Origin: Rhodospirillaceae bacterium | GTDB lineage: Bacteria; Pseudomonadota; Alphaproteobacteria; UBA11136 | DNA length: 30,385 bases | Assembly: GCA_018663165.1 (NCBI GenBank) | Contig: JABJES010000259.1 | Location: 1 to 30,385 of the forward strand | Reading direction: 5' to 3' | In this document: one piece after another, positions 8,874 to 16,882 of the stretch | Numbering within the stretch: the first letter of the stretch is position 1 | How the letters are laid out: the number at the start of each line of letters is the position of its first letter | Translations under genes and position numbers: made by a program | The notes under the pieces: generated by a model | Database searches by the model: none | The model's input: only the letters and a program-made list of their open reading frames with translations | What the model was told of the DNA's origin: nothing

Positions 8874-9908
8874 TTGATCAATAAATTCGACACACATCAC
8901 GAATCCCTTGATGGCAAATCTATTTTGATCACCGGTGGCACGGGATCATTTGGCCAGCGTTTTATCGAAACGGTACTTGAAAGATGGCGTCCGCGCCGGG
9001 TTATCATTTTTTCCCGCGACGAGGCCAAGCAATACGACATGGCACAACATATTTCTCCGGAACGATATCCGCCCATCCGTTATTTTATTGGCGATGTGCG
9101 TGATCAGTCGAGGCTCGAAATGGCAATGAGAGAAGTGGATATCGTTATTCATGCAGCAGCGCTTAAGCAGGTGCCAGCGGCAGAATACAATCCCTTTGAG
9201 TGCATTAAAACCAATGTGCACGGTGCCGAAAATGTTGTGCAGGCGGCTATTCGTACGGGCGTTCAAAAAGTTGTCGCTCTGTCTACTGATAAAGCGTCGA
9301 ATCCGATTAATTTATATGGAGCAAGCAAGCTGGCTTCCGACAAAATTTTTGTTGCGGCGAATAATCTTTCCGGCAGCGTTGGCACGCGGTTTTCCGTTGT
9401 TCGTTATGGCAATGTACTTGGAAGCAGGGGTAGCGTCGTTCCATTTTTCCTAAAGTTGATACATGATGGTGCTGAGAAGCTCCCCATAACCGACCCCCGG
9501 ATGACACGATTCTGGATTAGTCTGGATCAAGGGGTGAACTTTGTTCTGTCCAGCCTTGGCATGATGCTGGGAGGAGAGATTTTTGTGCCGCAAATTCCAA
9601 GCATGAAGGTCATTGATGTTGCTGAGGCCCTTGCCCCCGGACTTCCTCTGGAGACCGTTGGTATTCGACCGGGGGAAAAATTGCACGAGATGATGATTTC
9701 CGAGGATGATTCCCGCAATACTCTGGAATATTCGGATCGCTATATCATTGAGCCTTCGATGACTTTTTGGGATCGTGGGCCTCATGCCGAAGCAGGGGCC
9801 AAGTCCGTTGCCGAGGGGTTCCAGTATGCAAGCGATACCAACGATCACTGGCTCGACATAGAGACACTTCGAGCGATGTTGTCGGAAATGAAGATGATTC
9901 CCGGATGA
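8874..9908 (+). CDS. pseB: PseB-type UDP-GlcNAc 4,6-dehydratase
   Basis: Extended SDR enzyme of about 344 residues. TTG 8874 is chosen because it gives MINKFDTHHESLDGKSILIT, matching the usual PseB N-terminus; in-frame ATGs at 8793 and 8709 lie inside the acetyltransferase gene. Residues 20-27 are TGGTGSFG (NADP binding), with STDKA at 137-141 and Tyr148-x3-Lys152. RYGNVLGSRGSVVPFF and IRPGEKLHEMM are hallmarks of PseB rather than FnlA/CapE. Known reaction: UDP-GlcNAc to the 4-keto-6-deoxy sugar with C5 inversion, first step toward pseudaminic acid. No obvious PseC, PseG or PseH is in the window, so the product may go to the adjacent RmlD-like reductase or to enzymes encoded elsewhere. Confidence 0.9.
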   Translation: MINKFDTHHESLDGKSILITGGTGSFGQRFIETVLERWRPRRVIIFSRDEAKQYDMAQHISPERYPPIRYFIGDVRDQSRLEMAMREVDIVIHAAALKQVPAAEYNPFECIKTNVHGAENVVQAAIRTGVQKVVALSTDKASNPINLYGASKLASDKIFVAANNLSGSVGTRFSVVRYGNVLGSRGSVVPFFLKLIHDGAEKLPITDPRMTRFWISLDQGVNFVLSSLGMMLGGEIFVPQIPSMKVIDVAEALAPGLPLETVGIRPGEKLHEMMISEDDSRNTLEYSDRYIIEPSMTFWDRGPHAEAGAKSVAEGFQYASDTNDHWLDIETLRAMLSEMKMIPG

Positions 9909-9938
9909 GCAAGGGAACTCTGTTCGGCAACAAGGCCA

Positions 9939-10787
9939 ATGTCCGCTAGTCAGAAAATACTGGTCACTGGCGGGAGAGGACTCCTGGCGCCCTATCTTGT
10001 CGAGGCAGCCACACGTCTTGGCACGGTTGTTGTCTCGAGCCTTAGTGGGGGGGATCGGCCCTGTGATTTTACGAAACTCGACGATGTGCGCGCTATTCTC
10101 AGGGAAACGCAGCCAGATATCGTAATTCATTCGGTGGGTCTGACGGATGTCGATCTCTGCGAGCGGGAACCGGAGCGCGCCTTTGCCATAAACTGCGATG
10201 CGGTTAAAAATCTTTCCCAGTCGCTGCCGAGCCAAGCCAGTCTGGTCTATATTTCCACCGACCAGGTATATCCAGATACAGAGGGGCCGCATTCCGAAGA
10301 AGAGGCCTCGCCGATCAATGTTTATGGAAAGAGTAAATTTGCAGGCGAAAAATCCGCAATGGCACACGAAGATGCACTGGTCCTGAGGACTAATTTTTTT
10401 GGCCCCTCTCGATCCGCCGGCAGGAAGTCACTTTCAGATTTCGTTGTTGAGAATCTGCGCGCTGGAAACAAGATTACTCTGTTTGATGATGTTTATTTTT
10501 CCCCCCTGCATATGAGCCATCTTGGTCATTATATTGTGGAGTGTCTTAAGCGGAAAATTACGGGAATATATAACCTCGGTTGCCGGGAGGGTGCGACGAA
10601 GGCCGATTTTTCCTTTGCGGCGGCGGCTCATCTTGGCTTGCAGACAGAAACGGCAAGCATTGGCGCTTCTGATCAGATTTTCGACCGGGCTCCGCGTCCA
10701 AAGGATTTAAGGATGGCTGTTTCAGCTCTGGAGAAAAAATTGGGGGAAAGCATGCCGACGTTAAAACAGGAAGTCTCTCTGTTATGA
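9939..10787 (+). CDS. RmlD-like SDR sugar-nucleotide reductase
   Basis: 282 residues of the RmlD substrate-binding family. Visible are ILVTGGRGLLAPYL (residues 7-20), HSVGLTDVDLCE near 64-75, STDQVY at 106-111 and the catalytic Tyr129-x3-Lys133 in VYGKSKFAGE. Family members reduce a 4-keto nucleotide sugar, as in dTDP-rhamnose or UDP-FucNAc synthesis. Lying just after the PseB-type dehydratase, it could reduce that enzyme's 4-keto product to a 6-deoxy-HexNAc, or act on an acyl or nonulosonate intermediate. A 14-codon open frame (ATG 9905, stop 9947-9949) overlaps both the preceding stop and this start and may couple translation. Substrate is inferred from neighbours only. Confidence 0.82.
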   Translation: MSASQKILVTGGRGLLAPYLVEAATRLGTVVVSSLSGGDRPCDFTKLDDVRAILRETQPDIVIHSVGLTDVDLCEREPERAFAINCDAVKNLSQSLPSQASLVYISTDQVYPDTEGPHSEEEASPINVYGKSKFAGEKSAMAHEDALVLRTNFFGPSRSAGRKSLSDFVVENLRAGNKITLFDDVYFSPLHMSHLGHYIVECLKRKITGIYNLGCREGATKADFSFAAAAHLGLQTETASIGASDQIFDRAPRPKDLRMAVSALEKKLGESMPTLKQEVSLL

Positions 10788-11854
10788 TCAAGGATATTTC
10801 GATCGGTCGTCATGTAATTGGCTTCAAGCAGCCGACCTACTTTATCGTAGATGTCGCGGCTAACCATGATGGAAGCCTTTCCCGGGCGAAGGATCTGATT
10901 CACCTTGCCGCCGAAAGCGGGGCAGATGCGGCAAAATTCCAGAATTTTCAGGCCGGGACCATTGTTTCCGATTATGGATTCAAATCACTTGCCGGCCAGC
11001 TCTCGCATCAGAAGAAATGGCCGAAGAGTGTTTTTGAGGTGTATGAGGATGCCTCCCTGCCCATCGAATGGACGGAAGAACTCAAAAACACCTGCGATGT
11101 TGCGGGGATTGATTATTTTACGGCGCCATATGACCTTGGTCTGGTGCCTTACCTATCTAAATTTAGCTGTGCCTGGAAACTTGGATCAGGCGACATAACC
11201 TGGCTTGAAAACATAGAAACCCTGGCCAAGGATGGAAAGCCGCTTCTCATTGCAACTGGTGCTGCAACATCGGAGGATGTGAGGCGCGCAATGGATGCTG
11301 CGCGGAAGCATACCGATAAAATCGTTCTTATGCAGTGCAATACCAATTACACGGCCAGCCTTGAAAATTTCAAATATATCGCGCTTCGCGTTTTGACGGC
11401 CTATGAACGGGAATATCCAGACGTCTTGCTTGGTTTGTCTGATCATACCCCTGGGCATTCTACCGTGTTGGGCGCCGTGGCCTTGGGCGCGCGGGTAATT
11501 GAAAAGCATTTTACGGATGACAGGGGAAGAGAAGGGCCGGATCACGCTTTCTCCATGGGCCCGAAAGACTGGCGCGAGATGGTGGATCGAACACGCGAAT
11601 TGGAGGCCGCTCTTGGAGATGAGAAAAAGAAGGTAATGAAGAACGAGGGCGAGACCGTGGTCTTGCAGCGCCGCGCGCTTCGCGCCAAACAGCCAATCGC
11701 GGAGGGCGAAACGCTAACCCGGGACAAGTTAATATCCTTACGTCCCTGTCCGGAACAGGGGCTTCCTCCCTATCGCATTGACGAGCTGATTGGGAAAAGC
11801 GCCCTCAGGGAAATCCCAGAAGGTGACTGTATTTCCTTGAGTGATGTTGGTTGA
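10784..11854 (+). CDS. NeuB/PseI-family nonulosonate synthase
   Basis: 356 residues, starting in an ATGA overlap with the previous gene. The N-terminal TIM barrel carries AANHDG (25-30), GADAAKFQNF, FTAPYD, KLGSGD and LSDHTPGH, and the last ~60 residues form the SAF/antifreeze-like domain. The family condenses phosphoenolpyruvate with a six-carbon N-acyl amino sugar to a nine-carbon nonulosonic acid. The first motif reads VDVAANHDG where characterised NeuB has AEIGxNHxG; the acidic residue is Asp23 instead of Glu, suggesting a distinct subfamily. With the PseB-type dehydratase and CMP-sugar synthetases in the same run, a pseudaminic/legionaminic-like product is likely, but the exact sugar is not determined. 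Confidence 0.88.
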   Translation: MIKDISIGRHVIGFKQPTYFIVDVAANHDGSLSRAKDLIHLAAESGADAAKFQNFQAGTIVSDYGFKSLAGQLSHQKKWPKSVFEVYEDASLPIEWTEELKNTCDVAGIDYFTAPYDLGLVPYLSKFSCAWKLGSGDITWLENIETLAKDGKPLLIATGAATSEDVRRAMDAARKHTDKIVLMQCNTNYTASLENFKYIALRVLTAYEREYPDVLLGLSDHTPGHSTVLGAVALGARVIEKHFTDDRGREGPDHAFSMGPKDWREMVDRTRELEAALGDEKKKVMKNEGETVVLQRRALRAKQPIAEGETLTRDKLISLRPCPEQGLPPYRIDELIGKSALREIPEGDCISLSDVG

Positions 11855-11866
11855 GATCTATTTATC

Positions 11867-12514
11867 GTGGTAAAAATTATAGTCGTTATTCCGGCCTTGA
11901 ACGAAGATTCCACAATAGCCGATGTCATTCGCAGGGTGCCGCAGCCGGCCAGAACAATCGTCGTCGATGATGGTTCAACGGACCAAACAGTGGTAAATGC
12001 GGAAAGAGCTGGTGCGGAAGTAGTTCGTCATGACAGAAATCGTGGATACGATGACGCTCTGGCCAGTGGATTTGCACGTGCGATTGAGCTTGGGGCAGAT
12101 GCCATTGTTTCGATTGATGCCGACGGACAGCATGATCCGGAAATTCTCAAGCATGTCTTCACATGTTTTGAAAATATGGATACCGAGCTCGTCATAGGCG
12201 TGCGTGAGCATCAACCTCGGTGGGCGGAACGCCTGTTTGGCGCCTATACCCGCCTTCGTTTCGGCGTGCCCGATATACTCTGCGGCCTTAAGGGGGTTAC
12301 GGCACTCACCTATCAAAAATATGGCAGGCTGATGGATTACCCATCTATTCATACGGCAATGGCATTGGCGGCTCTGCGGGATAAATGCCGGTATGATTTG
12401 GTCGAAGTTCCAATCCATCCGCGCCAAGATGAGCCGCGATTCAGCTGGACGGTAAATGTTCGTATTCTGGCTGCATTTAGTCGGGCCCTTATTGCCGATT
12501 TTTTAAGGCGCTAA
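11867..12514 (+). CDS. Glycosyltransferase family 2 (DPM1-like)
   Basis: 215 residues from a GTG start 12 bases after the synthase gene. The GT-A fold is clear: VVIPALNEDSTIADVI at 6-21, VVDDGSTDQT near 32-41 and the metal-binding DADGQHDP at 84-91. The size and motif spacing resemble the catalytic domain of dolichyl-phosphate-mannose-synthase-type transferases. No C-terminal membrane helices are present, so the enzyme is probably soluble or loosely membrane-bound. It may transfer the sugar made by the neighbouring genes to a lipid carrier or growing glycan. The gene's TAA overlaps the next ATG by one base, indicating coupled translation. Donor sugar unknown. Confidence 0.85.
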   Translation: MVKIIVVIPALNEDSTIADVIRRVPQPARTIVVDDGSTDQTVVNAERAGAEVVRHDRNRGYDDALASGFARAIELGADAIVSIDADGQHDPEILKHVFTCFENMDTELVIGVREHQPRWAERLFGAYTRLRFGVPDILCGLKGVTALTYQKYGRLMDYPSIHTAMALAALRDKCRYDLVEVPIHPRQDEPRFSWTVNVRILAAFSRALIADFLRR

Positions 12515-13287
12515 TGATGCAATCTGGAAAAACAGTTGCGATTGTTCAGGCTCGTATGAACTCAACGCGCTTGCCTGGAAAGGTTATGAAGCCGTTGGCC
12601 GGGGCGCCGCTGATCATCAGGATGCTTGAGCGGGTTAAGCGCATAAAAGGGATTGATGAAATAGCCGCGGCCGTACCGGACAGTGATGATAGTGCCCCAT
12701 TGATTGAGGCTCTATCGGGGTTGGACTGGTTGACGATTATCAAGGGGCCAGAGGCCGATGTGCTTACCCGAACGGCGATTGCCGCCCGTGAAACAAGGGC
12801 AGATACGATTGTTCGGATTACCTCGGATTGCCCGCTGGTTGATCCCGCCGTTAGCGAATCTGTGCTTGCCGCCTTTCGGGCGTTAGGGGGCGTCTATGCG
12901 CGAACTTCCATAGAGCGCGGGTTCCCCCTTGGTTTTGATACTGAGGTTTTGGCGGCGGACATCCTTTTTGAAGCCGAGAAAGAGGCGACAGACCCCTATG
13001 AGCGGGAGCACGTAACCCCTTATATATGGCGGCGGCCGGAGAAATATCCCAGCTTGATTCTGGGGGGGATTCCAGACCGTCGAAACTGGAGGCTGGTGGT
13101 CGATACGCCCGAAGATTATGAAATGGTGAAGACCGTTTACGACCGGCTTTATGCGAGCCAGCCTGAATTCGGGTTTCCGGAATTGTGTGCCCTGTTTTCT
13201 GAATATCCGGAAATCTTAAAGATCAGCGCCGATGTCCCCTCTCCTGTTTATGTCGGCTTGGCTTCAGACGATACGTCATGCCCTTAA
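12514..13287 (+). CDS. SpsF-like cytidylyltransferase
   Basis: 257 residues. The opening VAIVQARMNSTRLPGKVM (8-25) is the nucleotide-binding signature of the SpsF/NeuA/KdsB cytidylyltransferase fold, followed by VRITSDCPLVDP and a late REHVTPYIW and VVDTPEDYEMV, both typical of SpsF. SpsF-like proteins occur in spore-coat and nonulosonate clusters and are predicted to activate a sugar with CTP; few have been assayed. A separate CMP-sugar synthetase ends at 286, so this cluster carries two activators, perhaps for two different sugars. Two adjacent in-frame ATGs (12514, 12517) are possible starts. The 3' end overlaps the next gene by 10 bases. Confidence 0.88.
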   Translation: MMQSGKTVAIVQARMNSTRLPGKVMKPLAGAPLIIRMLERVKRIKGIDEIAAAVPDSDDSAPLIEALSGLDWLTIIKGPEADVLTRTAIAARETRADTIVRITSDCPLVDPAVSESVLAAFRALGGVYARTSIERGFPLGFDTEVLAADILFEAEKEATDPYEREHVTPYIWRRPEKYPSLILGGIPDRRNWRLVVDTPEDYEMVKTVYDRLYASQPEFGFPELCALFSEYPEILKISADVPSPVYVGLASDDTSCP

Positions 13288-14870
13288 GAGAAGTGCCTGC
13301 TGATCTTGCAACGGCGTTTGAAATGCCGGATTGGCGCTCAAAGGTCGCCTGGCCTCTGGCGCATGCTGAAAGCGAAAAACTCTTGCGGAGCCAACTGAGG
13401 GCCTTCGTAAGGTTCCTTGCCAATATAGAGGACCAGGATCTGCGCAATATAGCTGTGCTGGCAGGTCATGGGATCATGGTTCGGGGGCGGGCGATTATTC
13501 TCACAGCGGCAGCGATAGCGGCACCTCAGAAAGCAGGCGACCACTTTGTCGGTCAGGAACCAGAGCTTCTTTACCTGCAGGGGGAGTGGCCGGAAGATAA
13601 GGAAATTCCTGAGCGGCCATTTTCTGCCTTCCCGGATTCCCGCGTTCGTTATCCCTGGTTGAGGCGAGTTGCGCGTATAGCATCCTGGACGCCATGGTGG
13701 CGCACGCCAACGACAGTGCTTTTCCCGGATGCAACTGCAATTACGCATAATGCGATGCTGCGGGACTACGCGGCTTTTAATGGCGTATCACTCGGCTATT
13801 CCCATGATTTTCTTCTGTTGGAAAAGGCTAGAAAATATGAAGGGGTGCCTCGGACAGATTTAAAGCCGATCTCTGAAAAGATTCGACACCTGCTTTTAGA
13901 GGGCTTTTCAATTACAGAGCCTGTATTGGGCCGGGCGCAATTTCTTCTCGATCAGCTTATCAGCCGCTATCTGGCCTCGGCCTCTAAGGATCTTTCCTCG
14001 CTCCGGCAGTTAAAGCGACTTCCCGAAGCCATATGGGCCGGAACGGGAGGGGGATATGCCTCACGTGCGATTGGTCTGGAGGTTATTCGCCGCGGAGGAA
14101 CTGTGCGTCGGTTTGACCATGGCGGATCTAACGGATTGATAGATTGCCCGGAATCATTCGCGCTTATTGAGCTGTTTCCTTCTACGGAATACGTTGCAGC
14201 AACCTGCCAGGCCGCAGAGACAATTATAGAATCCGGAGGGCCAAAGCTCCTTGCGCCATTGGCGGAGACTAAAATCATCGGCCATCACGGCGACCCAACT
14301 TATAAAAAAGTCCCCATTTTCCGGAAACTGCACAAGGGAAGTAAGTTGCGAGTCGTTTATGCGCCAAGCGCCCTCATCGGTTTCCGTCATCCATTCCACA
14401 ATTTGCTTCAGGACACGGTCTATCTTAACTGGCAGATGGATCTTGCCGAGAACCTCAATAAGCTTCCAATCGATCTAATATGCAAGCCGCATCCAGAGGG
14501 CCTCATGGAGGGGAAGCGGCATCCTCTTGAGGGCATTGCCAGCACTAATTACGGAAAGTTTGAGGATCTGATTGAAGATACGGATATTTTCATTTTTGAC
14601 TATCCGCCAAGCACGACATTTTGGGAATCGTTATGCACAGATCGGCGCGTCGTTCTGATCGACCTGGGGATCTCCGGCTTTTCAAAAAGTGTCCGGCCAT
14701 TGGTAAATGCACGGTGTCACACGCTTGAAGCGGAATGGGATTCCGATAATCGTCCTTTTGTGAACCAGGATGCTCTTGCCGATTCTATACTTGGGAAAAG
14801 TAAGAATTATGACCCGATGCCGATTCGCCGCCTGCTGGTCAATGAAGATCAAGATAACCAATTGCGATGA
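13278..14870 (+). CDS. Unknown protein, GT-B-like C-terminal half
   Basis: 530 residues that I do not recognise as a named family. The C-terminal half looks like a GT-B glycosyltransferase or CDP-glycerol/capsule-transferase relative: a Gly-rich AGTGGGYASRAIGLEV near 255-270, DLICKPHPEG near 395-404, and DTDIFIFDYPPSTTFWESL, a pattern like the nucleotide-binding end of surface-polymer transferases. The N-terminal half (residues 1-240) has no motif I can name; WLRRVARIASWTPWWRTP is Trp- and Arg-rich but not a convincing membrane helix. The start overlaps the SpsF-like gene by 10 bases, so the product probably acts on the same sugar. A transferase of the CMP-activated sugar is the best guess. 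Confidence 0.65.
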   Translation: MPLREVPADLATAFEMPDWRSKVAWPLAHAESEKLLRSQLRAFVRFLANIEDQDLRNIAVLAGHGIMVRGRAIILTAAAIAAPQKAGDHFVGQEPELLYLQGEWPEDKEIPERPFSAFPDSRVRYPWLRRVARIASWTPWWRTPTTVLFPDATAITHNAMLRDYAAFNGVSLGYSHDFLLLEKARKYEGVPRTDLKPISEKIRHLLLEGFSITEPVLGRAQFLLDQLISRYLASASKDLSSLRQLKRLPEAIWAGTGGGYASRAIGLEVIRRGGTVRRFDHGGSNGLIDCPESFALIELFPSTEYVAATCQAAETIIESGGPKLLAPLAETKIIGHHGDPTYKKVPIFRKLHKGSKLRVVYAPSALIGFRHPFHNLLQDTVYLNWQMDLAENLNKLPIDLICKPHPEGLMEGKRHPLEGIASTNYGKFEDLIEDTDIFIFDYPPSTTFWESLCTDRRVVLIDLGISGFSKSVRPLVNARCHTLEAEWDSDNRPFVNQDALADSILGKSKNYDPMPIRRLLVNEDQDNQLR

Positions 14871-14909
14871 CGACTGTTTTATTTATCCAAACAACATGAA
14901 TGCGGGAAC

Positions 14910-15548
14910 ATGAATAAAAAGAACGGTGAAAACGAACTGCTTCAGAGATGGAGAGGTGAGTTCGGAAGCGAATATATAGAAAGAAACGCCCCCACCTCCG
15001 AGAGGGCGAAATATGTCGCTCGCGGGTTTGCCAAGATATTGGCCCACCTGGAGGGGGACCCGCCTGAATCTATTTTGGAGATAGGCGCAAATATCGGATT
15101 GAATCTTCGGGGATTGTCACAACTTACATCAGCCGACCTGTATGCGGTCGAGCCGAATGAGAGTGCGCGTGAAACTCTGATCAAAGACAATGTTCTTCCA
15201 GCGGATCATGTTTTTAACGGGCATGCCGCAAGCCTCCCCTTCAAGGACGGCGAGGTTGATTTAGCGTTTACTTCCACGGTCCTGATTCACGTTCCAGATG
15301 ACTCTCTTGATGACTCCTATCGGGAGATACATCGGGTGGCAAAAAAATATATTCTCAGTCTGGAATATTTCTCGCCGACTCCGGCCACTGTTTCTTACCA
15401 CGGCCACGATGATATGCTTTTTAAGCGGGACTACGGCGGATTATGGCTTGATGGATTTGCCGATCTGCAATTGGTTGCAGACGGGTTCTTCTGGAAACGC
15501 ACTACTGGATTTGATGACGTAAACTGGTGGTTATTCAGAAAGCGTTAG
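14910..15548 (+). CDS. Pseudaminic-acid-biosynthesis-associated methylase-like SAM methyltransferase
   Basis: 212 residues. The N-terminal RWRGEFGSEYIERN (13-26) resembles the family annotated as pseudaminic acid biosynthesis-associated methylase (TIGR03587-like). The SAM site is ILEIGANIGLN (55-65), followed by AVEPNESA and STVLIHVPDDSL. Members sit beside Pse/Leg genes, but their acceptor has not been established as far as I know; O-methylation of a nonulosonate or its acyl group is plausible, given that di-O-methylglyceryl nonulosonates are known in Campylobacter. The 39-base gap before the gene holds a 5-codon mini-frame (ATG 14896) whose TGA overlaps the start ATG 14910. Confidence 0.83.
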   Translation: MNKKNGENELLQRWRGEFGSEYIERNAPTSERAKYVARGFAKILAHLEGDPPESILEIGANIGLNLRGLSQLTSADLYAVEPNESARETLIKDNVLPADHVFNGHAASLPFKDGEVDLAFTSTVLIHVPDDSLDDSYREIHRVAKKYILSLEYFSPTPATVSYHGHDDMLFKRDYGGLWLDGFADLQLVADGFFWKRTTGFDDVNWWLFRKR

Positions 15549-15555
15549 GTGAAGG
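15547..15555 (+). promoter_or_regulatory. Ribosome binding site deciding the DUF4910 gene start
   Basis: AGGTGAAGG is 4 bases before ATG 15560 and 7 bases before ATG 15563. It argues against the longer frame from 15527, which would overlap the methyltransferase by 22 bases. The second of the two adjacent ATGs has the more usual spacing. Confidence 0.6.
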
Positions 15556-15559
15556 CCCG

Positions 15560-16882
15560 ATGATGAAAGCAGTGGTTGCGCCAGAGGAACTGGAAGAATA
15601 TTTCGACCGGTTGTGGCCGATTCTGAGAAGCATTACCGGCGAGGGTGTGCGCCGGAGTCACGATATTCTGTCAGAAATTATTCCCCTTGAACGGATCGAG
15701 ATCCCTTCGGGCACGGAATGTTTCGACTGGGTCGTGCCTAAGGAATGGGTGGTTCGTGAAGCCTATCTTATCGATCCAGGCGGAAAGCGAATACTTGATA
15801 TTGCGGAAAATAATCTGCATCTGGTGAATTATTCGGTTCCCTTCCAAGGCGTAATTAGTCGCCGTGATCTGGATGCGCATCTATACAGCAGGCCGGATTT
15901 GCCTGAGGCAATTCCATATGTGACAAGCTATTATGAGCCGCGGTGGGGATTTTGCCTCAGCCACATTCAACGGGATGCCCTGCCAGAGGGAGATTATCAG
16001 GTTGTTATTGATACGGATCTCATTGAGGGAAGTCTGACGATTGGCGAAGCGGTGTTGCCCGGAGAGACGGAGAGCGAGGTTCTGATCTCAACCTATACCT
16101 GCCATCCGTCTATGGCGAATAATGAGCTTTCCGGACCGCTGGTCAGCGCTTTTCTCTATCGGGAGCTTAAGTCGCTGGAAAAGCGTCGTTTTACTTACCG
16201 ATTTTTATTTCTGCCCGAAACGATTGGAAGCGTGGCTTACTTACAGCTTAGGGGGGATGAGCTCAAGAAGAATCTCCTGGCCGGATATGTTGTGACGTGT
16301 GTCGGCGACAGTGGCCCCTTCAACTACAAAAAAACAAGGCATGGAAATCACCTGACTGATCGGGCAGCCCTTCATGTGCTGGAGGTCGATGAGCGTGTTG
16401 ACGCATATAAAGTTCACGATTTTTTTCCTGATGGCGGCAGTGATGAGCGGCAATATTGTTCTCCGGGGTTTAACCTCCCCGTGGGGTCGCTGATGCGCAC
16501 AATGTACAGGGATTACGCCGAATACCACACCTCAATGGATGACAAAAACTTTATTGATTTCAATGCGATGTCAGATACCGTCGGGGTATATGCCAAAATT
16601 ATGGAGACCCTTGAGCAGAGTGAAGTCTGGGATCGTGTTGATTCGAGATGCGAACCGCAGCTCAGTAAGCATGGGCTTTATCCTTCCTTGGGAACGATAG
16701 ATCGTGAACAGATATCAGCCATGATGTGGGTCTTGAATTATTCCGACGGCACGAGGGAGATTGCCGAGATTGCCAGATTGAGCGGACTCTCCATTGATCA
16801 GATAAGTAATGCTGCCCAACAATGCGCCAAAGCCGGGCTTATTGTGCCTCTCGGGCATCTCGGCCGCGAGGGCAAGAGTTGA
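15560..16882 (+). CDS. DUF4910/DUF2172 aminopeptidase-fold protein with C-terminal winged helix
   Basis: About 440 residues. The M28-aminopeptidase-like core is shown by TYTCHPSMANNELSG (His182, Glu189), FLPETIGSVAYL, FPDGGSDERQYCSPG and EYHTSMDD (His323, Asp326-327), which supply the candidate zinc ligands. The inserted beta domain (residues ~45-130, DUF2172-like) and a C-terminal winged-helix-like region (REIAEIARLSGLSIDQI) complete the known architecture. Such proteins are common in surface-glycan clusters, but I know of no established reaction; removal of an N-acyl or aminoacyl group from a sugar is a reasonable idea. It is flanked by the methylase and the acyltransferase-FkbH fusion, which supports a role in N-acyl remodelling. 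Confidence 0.82.
   Translation: MMKAVVAPEELEEYFDRLWPILRSITGEGVRRSHDILSEIIPLERIEIPSGTECFDWVVPKEWVVREAYLIDPGGKRILDIAENNLHLVNYSVPFQGVISRRDLDAHLYSRPDLPEAIPYVTSYYEPRWGFCLSHIQRDALPEGDYQVVIDTDLIEGSLTIGEAVLPGETESEVLISTYTCHPSMANNELSGPLVSAFLYRELKSLEKRRFTYRFLFLPETIGSVAYLQLRGDELKKNLLAGYVVTCVGDSGPFNYKKTRHGNHLTDRAALHVLEVDERVDAYKVHDFFPDGGSDERQYCSPGFNLPVGSLMRTMYRDYAEYHTSMDDKNFIDFNAMSDTVGVYAKIMETLEQSEVWDRVDSRCEPQLSKHGLYPSLGTIDREQISAMMWVLNYSDGTREIAEIARLSGLSIDQISNAAQQCAKAGLIVPLGHLGREGKS
16868..16872 (+). promoter_or_regulatory. Ribosome binding site supporting TTG start at 16879
   Basis: GAGGG lies 6 bases before TTG 16879, inside the end of the DUF4910 gene. The TTG overlaps that gene's TGA (TTGA), giving a coupled start and a protein beginning MKPALLNRK, as expected for an AAC(3)-type fold. 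The longer frame from ATG 16822 lacks this spacing and would overlap by 61 bases. Confidence 0.55.

Noticed and set aside
9905..9949. 14-codon open frame between the pseB-like and RmlD-like genes
   Set aside because: Too short and featureless to call a gene; noted only as possible translational coupling.
9450..10367. 305-residue minus-strand open frame across the pseB-like and RmlD-like genes
   Set aside because: It crosses the junction of two strongly supported plus-strand genes; composition is Cys/His/Arg-rich and without domain features.
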